From contig BDIU01000326.1 of assembly GCA_002118135.1 (NCBI GenBank), forward strand, positions 1 through 64,000: DNA of 64,000 nucleotides, read 5' to 3'. Positions 54,501-64,000 of the stretch are shown here, piece by piece (the first letter of the stretch is position 1; each line of letters begins with the position of its first letter). The stretch comes from Trebouxia sp. TZW2008. Taxonomy: Eukaryota > Chlorophyta > Trebouxiophyceae > Trebouxiales > Trebouxiaceae. The notes under the pieces are model-generated. The model did not search any database, was not told where the DNA came from, and saw only the letters and a list, made by a program, of their open reading frames with translations. The position numbers and the translations under genes were made by a program.

Positions 54501-57500
54501 CTGGACTCAATTGTTCCAATGCTAGTTGCAACAGAAGACGTGGATTGTGATTTGTAAGAAGACATTCTCAACTTCAAATTCTGGGAGCAATCAAAGAGCA
54601 ATCTGGCCCAGCTAAAAGCTAGGTGATACCAGAGTTGACCACAGGGCAGACCTGCATTTGGAAGAAGACATTCTCTGACTGATCTTCTGCAGACTCTGGC
54701 ACAGCCAGCAGCATCTTGCGTATGGACGGCTGCATGAAGAGCTGCTGGAACACAGAGTTCATGTAACAGGTAGCCCCGCCATTCTTCAGCCCTACAAATG
54801 TGCTCAAGGGGGACCTGCAGCATGTGACAGCGCTCAGCAATTCGCCCTGCTATAGTAAGCAAGATAGCTGCAGTCAGTGCTACCCATGCAGCGTGAATTT
54901 GAACCTGAGCCTGTTGCCCTGTGTTATGGCGTGCAGAGATACAATGCCCATTTTGATGCAATAAGCAGCAGTAGCTGATGATAACCAGCAGGATGCTGTC
55001 ACAAACTACAGATGATACGTTGGCCATGTACAGCAAACAAAAGCTTGCAAGACCAGTCTACGTTGCGGTCTGCAGCATCTTTCCTCCTGTGAAAGCGCAG
55101 AGGCACTTTGCCATCAATGTGAGCTTCCTTTCTACCTGATGATGCAGATGCATGCCTTGATAGCGAGCATTGTTCTGTCTACCTGATGCTTGGCAGTGTT
55201 CTGTCTACCTGATGGAATGCAGAGCCATGTCATCATGAATGGCAGGGTCCTCAGGCAAGTGAAGCTGGCTGACAAAGTGCAGCTCTGTCTGCAAATTAGC
55301 GTCTGCAGATTGGCAGCGCTTTGCAAAAAAGAGGTCAGCATGCCTTTGCATGCCATTTGAAAGTGAATGTTCTCCTTGCCTGATGGAGTGCAGAGGCATG
55401 TTGTCATGAATGGCAGGATCCTCATCAGGCAGGTGAAGCTGGCTGACAAGCTGCAGCCCTGTCTGTAGATTGGCAGCGCTCTGCAAGGACAGGTCAGTCA
55501 GCAGCTTCAGCGCTGCCAGGCGGCTGCATTGGCTGCTGCAGCGGGGCATTAAGGCTGAACGCAATTGTCTTGGCGGCACCTCCCTCAGAGAGCTGTAGAC
55601 CACCTTGAGCTGAGCCTCTGGGAAAAGATACTCTGCAGTGACAGCATGGGCAGACTGTGAGAGTTACAGCGTTTACAAGGTTGAGTGCAGCATTCAGGCT
55701 GACCGCCACTGTCTTGCTGGCACCTCAGGTAGCTGAAGACCACCTTGAGCTGCGCCTTTGGGAAAAGGCACTTTGCAGTGACAGCATGGGTCAACTGTGA
55801 GAAATACAGCAGTCACACGGTTGAGTGTAGCACTGAGCTTTCTGTTCCCACAATGCATCTTCAGCTCAGCTATGCAGAACAGAGAGCCTGAACAGTTTGA
55901 AGGAATGGGCCAGAGGAGAACGGGTAGTACACCTGCAGAACACCTTCCAATGGCATATGCAAAGGCTCAAAGCATTCAATAATCTGATCCCGCATGCTTG
56001 CAGGCAGGCAGGCAGGCAGACATTTATTCATGAAACCATGAGCTCTTTCAATCAGTCAATTCATTGTCCAATTACAGGAATTTCTCTGTGTAGATTGTAG
56101 GGACATTTGATGTAAGGACAATCTTGATGTAAGGACAATGCAACTGCTAGCCAATTTCTGCATTTTTATTGCATTGGCACTTCTGAGGAAGCACAGTTCA
56201 ACGCGGGACAATTTTCAAGGAAACCAAAGCAGTCATCACAAAGAGAAGTCACTGTAACCAGCGGTGCTTGCCTGTGAGCAGCAGGCGCACAAGGTGCTTG
56301 GAGTCAGTGGAGGCAAGGCCCCTGCTGCCCAGTGCCCTGCTCAGCTGCAGCGTCAGCTCCAGCTTGCCTTGCATGCGCCTGTCACTATCATCAAGCGTGT
56401 TCAGCTCAGGCAGGAGGGCCACCAGATTTGACAAAAGCTGCTCTGCTATGCGCACCTCCTCCTGAAACACCTACGCAGACGGCAGCCAAACAGATTGCCA
56501 CACTATCCAGAATTTGTCGGGATTCATGTTTTGAATCTGTCTGGGGTGCTGTTGTCAAAGGAATATTTTGCAACAGCTGCGTACTTATCTACACGTCCGC
56601 AATTTTGTTGTGTCAGAGTTTTGTGCTGCAATGGTCATTGCATGTTACCATGTCAGTTGAGCATGGGACAAATCACCAGGTTGCACAGAAGTTGCAACCA
56701 GGATGAGATCTGTCCAGCATTTTGGCAAAGACCATGGTCAGGAGGCCAGCATCTGAAAATTTTCTCATGTAAGACAAATCATGCATCTGCATGGGATGCT
56801 TGCGTGGCCCTTGAAGTCAGGGCGAACATTGCCATGCAAATATTACACTCTCGGGTTTGTGCACTTCGAGCAAGAGCCGCTGCGGCTTACCACTTGACTA
56901 TCCTTGGGGATCTTTGTCAACGCCCATGCAAACAGATCATAGTAGCAAGAGCAGTGCTGGGGCTTGCTATCGGCCTTGGGCATGTTTTCTGCCAGAAGCT
57001 GAAGCACCCATAGATGTGAATTAGGCGTCAGCTGTCCCACCCGCATCAGAAAGTTCTGACAGACGCTGCGTACGCTCCCATGCAGGTCACTGAGAATGGA
57101 GGTGATCAGCGTGCCTCTGATGTCTGCAACACAGGAAACCTGTAAAGCAGTCATGTGAATCACAGCTTTTGTGCTTTGCATGCATGTACAAGCATTCGTA
57201 CTTGTGTTTGAAGCACATCTTGTAAGCTTTGAAGGGGAGGATGGACTGCATCTTCATGCACTTGTCCATCAAGTCAAAAATTGGTGCAGAACGCTGTCAG
57301 GTACCACAATTTCAGGAGCATTGCAATTGTAACGTATTGAAACTCTGCTTTGAGCGGATTGTCCTTCTAGACAATTTGCTTTCATCATGAAGCTGTAAAG
57401 GATGTGTACCTTGGCTTTGCAGAAGAGGCTGCAACAGGTCTAGAGGATGACAAAGTAAAAGATCCCAGGCTGCTGTTAACGCATTTGCAGTCATCAACAT

Positions 57501-60500
57501 GTCAACCTCTGGCAGAACATTGCTCTCTGTATCATCCTGCACAGAGTGAAGGACCTTTGCTTGCTTAACTGTGCACTCAAGAAGCATAAAATTGAACACT
57601 CAAAAGTGTGCTTGGTACAATTACCTGCAAGAGTGCGTCATTAGCTGTGAGGACTAGCTTGACACAACAAGCATTGCATTGTCCAAACACTTTCATATTA
57701 TGCCCTTGCAAGAGGCCTGTACAACACCCGTCTAAAGGGGTTTGCACAGATGCTCGCACTTTAAAACCCTACACCAAGACTTGCAAAGCAATTGATACCA
57801 TCATGCTGCACCCGCACAGCATGCTGCTTTTCATGTGACAGGTTCTGCAGGCACGCCTGGACATGGCTGCTGACCATATGATGCCAGATGATCATGTACT
57901 GACAGCACCTGAGCCAGATCTGCTGCAGGCGTCAGTTCTTGACCCCACCCTCGGGCTGCTTGCGCCATCTCATGCATGAAGAAGAACAGAGCCTTCAAAG
58001 CGACATGTGATGGAGCAGCATTTGCAGCAAAGGTGGGCGCAGAAGGGCGGTGAGTAGGGCTGCTAGTGGTGCTGCCTCTTGGGCTGGTTTGAGGAGGGAA
58101 GCGCGGCTGCTGAAGGGACTGCTGTTCAGGCACTGTCTGCTCCTCTTTGGTTGGGCTGAGTCCAGACTGCTGAGGCACCACAGCAACGTCATCAGCATCG
58201 CCCTCTGCCGCCTGGAGAAGCGGCAGCTGTGGTTAGAGCAACATTGTGTTGCATCACAGCATTTGTTGCAAGCCATACTGTACAGGGTATGAATATGCAC
58301 CATGTCTGTGTGATATGTATGTATGTTGCACAAGATGACCGCGATGACTGAGTTTTGCTGATGACCCTGTTTGGAGACTTACACAGAGCAATGGCAGGAT
58401 GCTTTGCATCATCTTAGGGCTTACTGTACAGCACATGCAGATGCAACAAACACGCAGCAGACAATGCTGAATGATGACCATGCACACATAGCAAGGACAG
58501 CGGGAAAGATTGATGACCTGAATGGACATTGGGGAAGCAGGTACAGCAGAAGCAGGGCGTTGCCCCCGGCCATAGATGTCAGGGCTGGACGCTTTGCTAG
58601 ACGCTGCTGACTGCACTGTACTCTTCACCAGGCGATGGGCCATGTCATGAGCTGTGCTGTACAACACCCTTATGGTCCCCACATCTGCAAACATGCATCT
58701 GCTGCTGTTACAAAGATGCTGGGCAGATCATTTTGCCAACAGCATGTCTGGACTGCTCCTTGGCAAGCATGCCCAGCACAGGGAGACAGGGCAGTGCATT
58801 TACTGCAAATGAGCCGTGATCAGGTGAGTATGCAAGACAAGACAATTCAGCATCCTGGGTATATGCAACACTGCTTTGATAGGCACAAAGTTTGCCTAAC
58901 AGAATGTCGAAGCAGACATTAGGTTTGATCAAGGACACCTGATGACAGGACTTTTGTCCTTGTCCAAGCTGATATGTGCAACAGTGTCCGTCACACGGCA
59001 GCACACCTTGATTAGAACCCAGCAGAACTCCACAGCGCGGCTTTAGGCAAGGTTGCTTGCACGACACAACACTTGTGTTGTCCGACATGGGTAAGGTGAC
59101 AAATGCATGACTGAGCCCAAGCTCATGTACATACCTTCGGCTGTTGCCATGCCAGCTGCCTTGACAGCATCCAGAATGACCTCAAGAGCGCCAGACTGCA
59201 GCACGACCTGCTGCAACGCCCCTGGATCAAGTAACGCTGGCTGCTGTGGAGATCCAATCTCAAGCTCAGCCGCCTTCTTGCCTGGGGGCATGGCATCAGC
59301 CTGAATGTTCTCCTTTGTCTCATCTGCCATGTCTTCAGTTGGCTCAGGCTTAACCCGCAGCATCTCACCTTGAGGTTGCAGCATGCTGCTCAGCGCCTGT
59401 GCAGCAGAGCAGCGCAGGTTTTGGTGCACTTTCATCTGCTGAGACAGCCATCACAGCATGCTGCTCAGCGCCTGTAGAGCAATGCAGCACAGGTTTCGGT
59501 GCACTCCTTCAAATTGTTCATTCACAACGCGCGCTTGACAGGCTCAGCAGGCCCAGGTAGGTATGTAACGGAGCCGCCACTTGTCTCCAATGACTTTGGT
59601 CTTGTGCTAAACTTGACAACTTGTGCTGAACGTGGAGGGAAGAGGTCCTTGTTTGGTGCACTTAGATCTGCTGAGACGGCCATATTGGCATTTGGCAAAG
59701 GTGGAATCATGCAAGATCACCAGCATATGTTGGCTTCAAGTTTTTGGATGTTTGTGCAACCGCACCAAAAATGTGCCTCTGCTCAGAAGAGGCAGCCTCA
59801 TCACAGGTGATACTTTCAAAAACACAACCACAAGTATATGTGCCGCCTAATTCAGAAAATAAAACCCAGCAGTGCACTCATAGCATGCAATGACACGAGC
59901 CTACACAAAACATGCGCTGAACAAGCACCCAACATCTTGTCCTGCACACGAAGGACAAAATTTGAGTGCAGGCACATGCTGCCAAACATAACACAACTGC
60001 AGTCACAAACACAACACTACATACAGCTCAACAGTCTTGCCTGTAAAGTGTAGTGCAGCCTGGCAGGCTTTGCATTAGGTGTGCCACCTGGCTGCTGCTC
60101 GTACAGGAGACCCATGATGTTTTGAGCAGGCTGTGGGCTGTGAAGTGCTGCTGACAGGGCTTCAACCACCTGACTGTAGGTTGGTAACGAACCTAGCAGC
60201 TGCACTGCATACTCACGCATGGCAGGCATGCCAGAGAAGTCTGCCAGTGTGAGCAGCACAGGGTACACGCCAGCATGCTGCAGTCACACATCACAAGTTA
60301 CACGTCTGCTTGGAGCTTGGCCTCATTCATTTAATCATTCATGACTCGTGCTAGGCAGGCTCAGCAGGCCCTGCTAGAAAATCACTGGCATTCTTGAGTC
60401 TGGATGGGCATGCATGTTAATGCAGTGGCATTTGCTTGTGAAAGAGAACCAGCCTTCAGCATGATGTGCAGATTTATAAATGATTGGTGCTGGAGCCAGA

Positions 60501-63500
60501 TTGCATTGAACAAATGTAGCAACAAGCTGCAGCAGCTGACACCAGCAAGCAAGAGAATCTGTACAAAAGCTTGCATGAATGCGCAAAAGTCACTGACAAT
60601 GAAGGAGAGGCCCGGACCAACAGCTGAGTCACTTGCAAGTCCAAGCCAGGATTGTCATGATTGCTCAACTAGAAAAACCTGAAAGCCCAGCAGAGGATCA
60701 CAACACGCATGCACTGGCCCGTCAGCCTGTGCCATAGCTGGCTCGATCTTGGCTCCAATTTCAGCAAACCAAATGTCACAAGACTTTGCAAATGAAAGAA
60801 CAGGCAATAATACAGCAGGCGAAACGAGTGGCACAATCCATTTTAACAATCCAAAAGCAGAGACAGACAACTTTCCAAGGTAGCTGTAAAGGTCGGCGTA
60901 TACCTCTCGCGCCAACAGCAGGGCTGGAGAGGCCGCTTCTTGAGCTGCCAGCAATGCAGGGTTGGGAGTTGAGTATGTATTGTCAATCTGCACGCCTGTC
61001 ACGTTCACTACGCATTGATCCTGAGTGAAGCCTGCCTCTTGCAGCAGGAAGGCATCATTGAGCAGCTCTTTGCCTACAGCAGGAATGATCAGCACAAGAG
61101 GTCAGCAATGCTCAACAGCGCCAAAAGTGGCCGGACTTTGTTGTCAAGACTCCAGGTGCTTGCCGTAAGCATGACACAATGTTGAGGACAGGTAGTCTCA
61201 GTAGGGGCATGCAGACAGGCATAGACAGGCAGAGGGCAAGGTGGAGACTTGCAAGCAGATGCTGATTGCAGCACACACATGACGTGATGAATGGATAGAG
61301 TGCCACTGCAAGGAAGATGTCACGCTGTTATTGATCAATGCCAATGCTTCAGATGAGATGCTGTCCTCTGCTGAAGACCTATGCATTGGTGGTGCCACAA
61401 TCAGCTTGCAACGGCTGCAGCGTAGCTTTGTGCGGCTCACCTCCCAGAAACATTCTGAGGCGCTGAGGAGGGATGTTGAAGGCTGGCCTTGAAGCAATCT
61501 GCTGGCGTAGCTGACCCACATAGCTGTTGCTGTTCATGTCAAGCTGGCACTTGGCTGCATGAATGTTCGGGGCTGTAACGTTCACCCGCAAAGGTGAACC
61601 CACGTATGACGCAGCATGAGAAGCTTGTGTTGGCATTGTGCGACCCTGAGAGGCACACACAGCAGCGCAAACGATTGTTATTCCAAGTGATTCTTTGGCA
61701 TCAGCATGATGTGCAGACTAGATGCACAGGGGCGCAACACCTTTGCTTTGCGGGACGGACACAAGATGTGAAGTCGGACGCAACCAAGCAGCTGGCACTG
61801 GACTGGCAAAACGGATTGAGAATTCAGGCATGACACTCAGGTGCATGCTAATGTCTTACCCTGCAAGTCCTGATCATGGCCTGTAGAAGCTGCATGCACC
61901 GTGCAGCTCTCTGTGCTGACAGCTGCTGTGCATGCTGGTTGCCTTGCACAAGGGTCCCATTCACGGCTGTCATCAGGTTATTTACACAAGACCTGCAACG
62001 GCAACACAGATGAGGCAATGACTGTTAATCAGCACAAACAGGGGTCTCACAATTATCACAGCCCAAATGTAAATATAATGGCTTGTGTGTCACAAGCACC
62101 AGCGATAAGTCTACACAGCATGCTGGAAATCTCGACCTTTGCATGCTGTTACTGGTATCTGGAAAATGCTTACATGACCTGGTGTAATGCAAGGCTCAAT
62201 CAGCAACACGAACACGCATGCATCCAACAGCAAACCTGTTGCAGGCTTGCTTGATCTTGTGCTAGGACAGGTTCATAGACATGTTGGTGGTTGGTGGACA
62301 TGAAAAGGGACTGCTGACCTGACAAAATGCGTGCACAGTTGCGGAGGAACTGCACTGACCGCTGGCAATGGGCTGTCACGGTCATGCCGTTGATACAGCC
62401 TAATCAGCATCTCCTGAGACGCTCGCACCACAGCATGACTGCTGTTGATGAGCTGGCCCTCTCTGGACGGCATGTCTAGAACCACACGCCACAGGAAGTC
62501 CACCCCTGCAGACACTCATGAGCTCAGGCGCCGCCTGATTTGATACAGAAACTGACTACAGCTGCTTGGCTCACGGTGCGACAGAAAGAGGTGTAGCTTC
62601 AGAATGCTGGCACATGCATCAGTTGTGACACCCAGTACCAAGACAGGTAGAGAGTTCAACGGGTACATCCAAGGGAATTCAACAGAACTATGGGGGCAAA
62701 AAGACTACAAACTATTTGCATACAGTAATATCGATGTTCTGCTTTCATGAGCTGAGATATAGATTGATTCCTGGCAGTAAACCTGGCTTGACATTGCCGC
62801 ATATGCAACATGGTCATCTAGTCCAGGCGTGCTGAATGACTTAATCCCAAGGGGCGTGTGAGCAGCACAACAGCATATGTGGCCTGTATGGGGAAGGGTC
62901 ACTGCTTACCAGGAAGATCAAGCTCCAGGTCTGATTTGCTGTCCTTCCTCTTTTCCTCAGCCAACTGCAAATACCAAACTCAGCAGATGTGAACCACAGA
63001 GTGTATGTGAATCATGCACAATAGCAGATACATGATTGACATGATAACTTTCTCAGCGGTAATAAAGTAAGCCAAAGGATGCTTTGTCCCCAACTGCAAC
63101 AAGAGCAAGGCGTGCAGTCAGGTGACGCAGCACCACTTGCAAAAATCTATGCCTGCCTTGCTTGCTATAAAGTTGTTACTCACCGCATTGAAGTAAGCAG
63201 CAAAGCAGCGATAGCCACTCTCAGACATGGTGCAAGGATCCAAGCGAGCCATCTTTTCAGTGACCAACAGCTGACTGCTGTTCCTGTCAATGATGACCCA
63301 GTAAAGTTCAGCCCGCCCAGATATGCTCTGGGTGTCTTGCAACACATTGTAGAACCAATCAAATGCAATATCCTTGTCTGACTGCACAAGTGCCCCTTCC
63401 ACAAGGCTTTCCCAGAACCTGGCGCATTGCACAAAATCAAGAAAAGAGCAAGAAGGGCCACCGCAGCCTGAGAGCTGTCAACACCACATGAACTGCACTG

Positions 63501-64000
63501 TGATTGGTGAACTCTGGTAGAATACAGTGTCCACAGAGGTTTTGACGAGTCAACAACAAACATGACTTGTCAGGTTTGAGCTAGTTGTTAAAGATGTTGA
63601 TGCATGCAACAGCAAGAAGCTGATGAGTATGCTGTTGCACATTAAAGAGGCAGCTGGATCAAGTTGCTGGCAGCATACAAAGCGTGTTGGTGCGATGCTC
63701 TCAGCCAGCACACACAGTTTGGCTATTCATGTCAATTGGGCAGATTTACATGAAAGCTTTCTTGAGACTGCTGTACAATTGGGCATTGACAAATTTGCTG
63801 TCTGGCAAGGCAGAGATATGTGCCAGCTCAACACAACTTTACCCTTTGATGAATGGCCAAGTCAGCGGCTCGTCTGTCAGGCGTTCAGCAAGGTCCAGCA
63901 GAAAGCTTGAGAAGGCCATGACAGCAGTGTTGTGGTAATGTTGCCACGCCCCCAAAGCTGACTGCTTGTGTTGTCGCATCTCTCGAGAGTCGCTCATGAA
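42565..64000 (-). CDS. Giant ubiquitin-specific protease, USP9X/USP34 class (5' end outside window)
   Basis: More than 25 minus-strand exons. The first seen (64000 to 63843) reads AVMAFSSFLLDLAERLTDEP. Next are 63418-63184 (FDWFYNVLQDTQSISGRAEL), 62964-62910, 62505-62319 (VDFLWRVVLDMPSREG), 61992-61860, 61645-61441, 61073-60904, 60277-60041 and 59435-59135. Less exact exons continue at about 58.7, 58.2-57.9, 57.25, 57.1-56.9, 56.5-56.27 and 55.6-55.38 kb. Then comes the catalytic core (54814-49754) and C-terminal helical exons at about 49.07, 48.25, 47.6, 46.97, 46.44, 45.89, 45.32, 45.06, 44.40 and 43.41 kb. The last exon (about 42730-42565) ends LLQRLMCTEPGEGTD. The long helical arms and the order of conserved blocks match USP9X, USP24 and USP34, which deubiquitinate signalling proteins. 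The natural substrate here is unknown. An ATG at 63997 exists, but the frame is open to the edge and the animal proteins have far longer N-termini. Confidence 0.9.
43385..43600 (-). repeat. Two echoes of the 5' edge of a USP exon
   Basis: The real exon edge encodes HYAQLLIVDDSLKTARLRHF. Upstream of it on the minus strand, two copies follow at about 100-base spacing, one reading QHAQLLTVNDSLKTC and one with only the DNA similarity left (CAGCTGAGCGTCTTGCTACA). All share CAGTCAG(T/C)AGCTGAGC, TTGCTGCAT and AGCAAGGCAAGGT. Confidence 0.9.
47080..47090 (+). repeat. Dispersed element core, partial copy 3
   Basis: CAGGCTCAGCA followed by GCTAGGTATG and preceded by TTCATTCATTTATTC. It lies in a USP intron. 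Confidence 0.65.
47585..47870 (-). repeat. Four echoes of a USP exon 5' edge
   Basis: A unit of about 67 bases containing AGCAGCTGAGACAAGGTTGC, TGAGCCTTGCATGCATTT and CAATGCAGCTCCTGTG is repeated head to tail about five times. The unit at 47580-47640 joins the real exon (LSQLLYADGTGAADEAEKS); the others lie in the intron before it. Confidence 0.9.
48056..48099. repeat. Perfect 44-base palindrome
   Basis: Two 22-base arms without any loop, CACATGCCATCAGCCTTGTT plus GG and its exact reverse complement, lie in a USP intron just after the exon ending near 48120. A related half-site, CACATGCGATCAGCCTTGTT, is at about 52384. It could form a hairpin in RNA or a cruciform in DNA. Confidence 0.95.
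48930..49385 (-). repeat. Three tandem copies of one USP exon
   Basis: Copies at about 48930-49070, 49110-49225 and 49275-49385 share GCTTGAGGTCAGAG or its variant, GGCTGG(A/G)CTGCACCACC, CTGGTCAGCTGCCTCCAT-type sequence, GTGTCC(T/C)GCCC and GTGCTCACTCC(C/T). Only the lowest-coordinate copy keeps a full frame (VSTLDLGQDTVMEAADQEVV); the middle copy has gained and lost bases. Confidence 0.9.
49754..54814 (-). other. USP catalytic core exons of the giant deubiquitinase
   Basis: Eight consecutive exons keep frame. 54814-54652: Cys box FVGLKNGGATCYMNSVFQQL, catalytic Cys codon 54766-54768. 53934-53794: YIPRPFWNAFKDY, LREHQDAYEFF. 53352-53218: IGGKFAQQIICRGVPYRSEK. 52626-52513: LDLYVQGELMEGDNQYLCEE. 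51913-51801: VKRSCIKSLPHTLVIHLKRF. 51163-50944: His box VVHSGTAFAGHYYSFIK, catalytic His codon 50962-50964. 50608-50456: WYCFDDVNVEPWD, third catalytic position. 50203-49754: AYMLFYERSESLEPF, then a Gln/Ser-rich stretch of about 130 residues. The zinc-binding C-x-x-C pairs of the family are incomplete: C-R-G-V and C-E-E-A. All three catalytic positions are intact, so activity is expected. Confidence 0.93.
52540..52970 (-). repeat. Echoes of a USP core exon 5' edge
   Basis: The real exon segment CAGGGTGGACTTGCCCCTCA (52595-52614, plus-strand reading) and the following CTCAGCTGCACATTGCAAG recur at about 52907-52955 as CAGGATGGACTTGCCCCTCA and CTCAGCTGCACATCGCAAG. A weaker third piece (AGCTCAACTGCACATCACA) lies near 52767. 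Confidence 0.9.
55200..55500 (-). repeat. Echo of the 3' half of a USP exon with its donor
   Basis: The real exon part encodes LQLVSQLHLPDEDPAIHDN and ends at 55380. The copy at about 55205-55320 encodes LHFVSQLHLPEDPAIHDDMA, one codon shorter. The real exon uses a GC donor (CAG|GCAAGG); the copy carries CAG|GTAGAC. Confidence 0.9.
55570..55800 (-). repeat. Echo of the 5' half of the same USP exon
   Basis: The real edge after CTGTCACTGCAG reads YLFPEAQLKVVYSSL. The copy at about 55690-55790 reads LFPKAQLKVVFSYL and the intron beyond it is copied too (ACAGC(G/A)(T/G)T(T/C)ACA(A/C)GGTTGAGTG). The copy has CTGCAAAG where the real acceptor has CTGCAGAG, so the splice AG is displaced. Confidence 0.9.
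59400..59690 (-). repeat. Two echoes of a USP exon 5' edge
   Basis: The real exon starts at 59435 after CTCAGCAG with MKVHQNLRCSAAQALSSML. The segment AGCATGCTGCTCAGCGCCTG ... GGTTTTGGTGCACT recurs at about 59455-59502 with GGTTTCGGTGCACT. The acceptor-side block TTTGGTGCACTTAGATCTGC TGAGACGGCCAT recurs again at 59655-59686. Confidence 0.85.
59539..59554 (+). repeat. Dispersed element core, copy 4
   Basis: CAGGCTCAGCAGGCCC preceded by TTGTTCATTCAC and followed by AGGTAGGTATG. It lies in a USP intron. Confidence 0.75.
60356..60371 (+). repeat. Dispersed element core, copy 5
   Basis: CAGGCTCAGCAGGCCC preceded by CATTCATTTAATCATTCATG and CTCGTGCTAGG. It lies in a USP intron. Confidence 0.75.

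Noticed and set aside
62319..62505. Frameshift in the USP exon, suggested by a second frame reading VQFLRNCARILS
   Set aside because: The first frame is open through the exon and joins the next exon in phase (THFVRSCVNNLMTAV), matching the family; the other frame meets a stop after splicing.

Overview
The window is nuclear DNA of an intron-rich eukaryote, most likely a green alga of the chlorophyte/trebouxiophyte type. Coding sequence is broken into short exons with GT-AG borders and strong (t)gcag acceptors. Short stretches of plant-type telomere repeat (TTTAGGG, seen as CCCTAAA) occur inside the sequence. The recognisable proteins are eukaryotic housekeeping or signalling proteins (ALG1, TSR2, a USP9X/USP34-type deubiquitinase, KH/WW, BTB). 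The lineage is an inference; no marker gene fixes it. No tRNA, rRNA or CRISPR array was seen.

Layout. 1-13 kb is an accessory block. Two divergent genes (1511-3915 minus, 4521-9728 plus) share a coiled-coil first exon lying in the arms of a palindrome of about 1.16 kb. The minus gene carries one nuclease-like module. The plus gene carries a different PD-(D/E)XK-like module followed by a protein-kinase-like domain, an architecture resembling Crinkler-type effectors. The block is flanked by diverged inverted repeats (209-465 and 12150-12425), so it may be, or have been, a large mobile element. 13-24 kb holds smaller genes: an unidentified minus gene, a WW-domain gene, a two-helix membrane protein, low-confidence fragments and a KH-WW RNA-binding protein. 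23.4-32.8 kb has a histidine phosphatase gene divergent from ALG1, the first mannosyltransferase of N-glycan assembly. ALG1 contains a 4.6-kb repeat-filled intron and an assembly gap that looks spurious. 33.8-42 kb holds a BTB gene, a leucine-rich gene divergent from it, a secreted DUF3455 gene and TSR2, a 40S ribosome biogenesis factor. From 42.6 kb to the right edge runs one giant minus-strand gene of more than 25 exons, a USP9X/USP34-class ubiquitin protease with the catalytic core at 49.8-54.8 kb; its 5' end appears to lie outside the window.

The most unusual sequence-level signal is a recurring pattern of 'exon echoes'. In ALG1 and the giant USP gene, exon edges, often with the splice site, are repeated as degenerate direct copies in the adjoining intron or flank. 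I count at least ten such places. Exon coordinates were read by eye from splice consensus, frame continuity and family resemblance. Those given to the base keep the reading frame; those marked 'about' are approximate.
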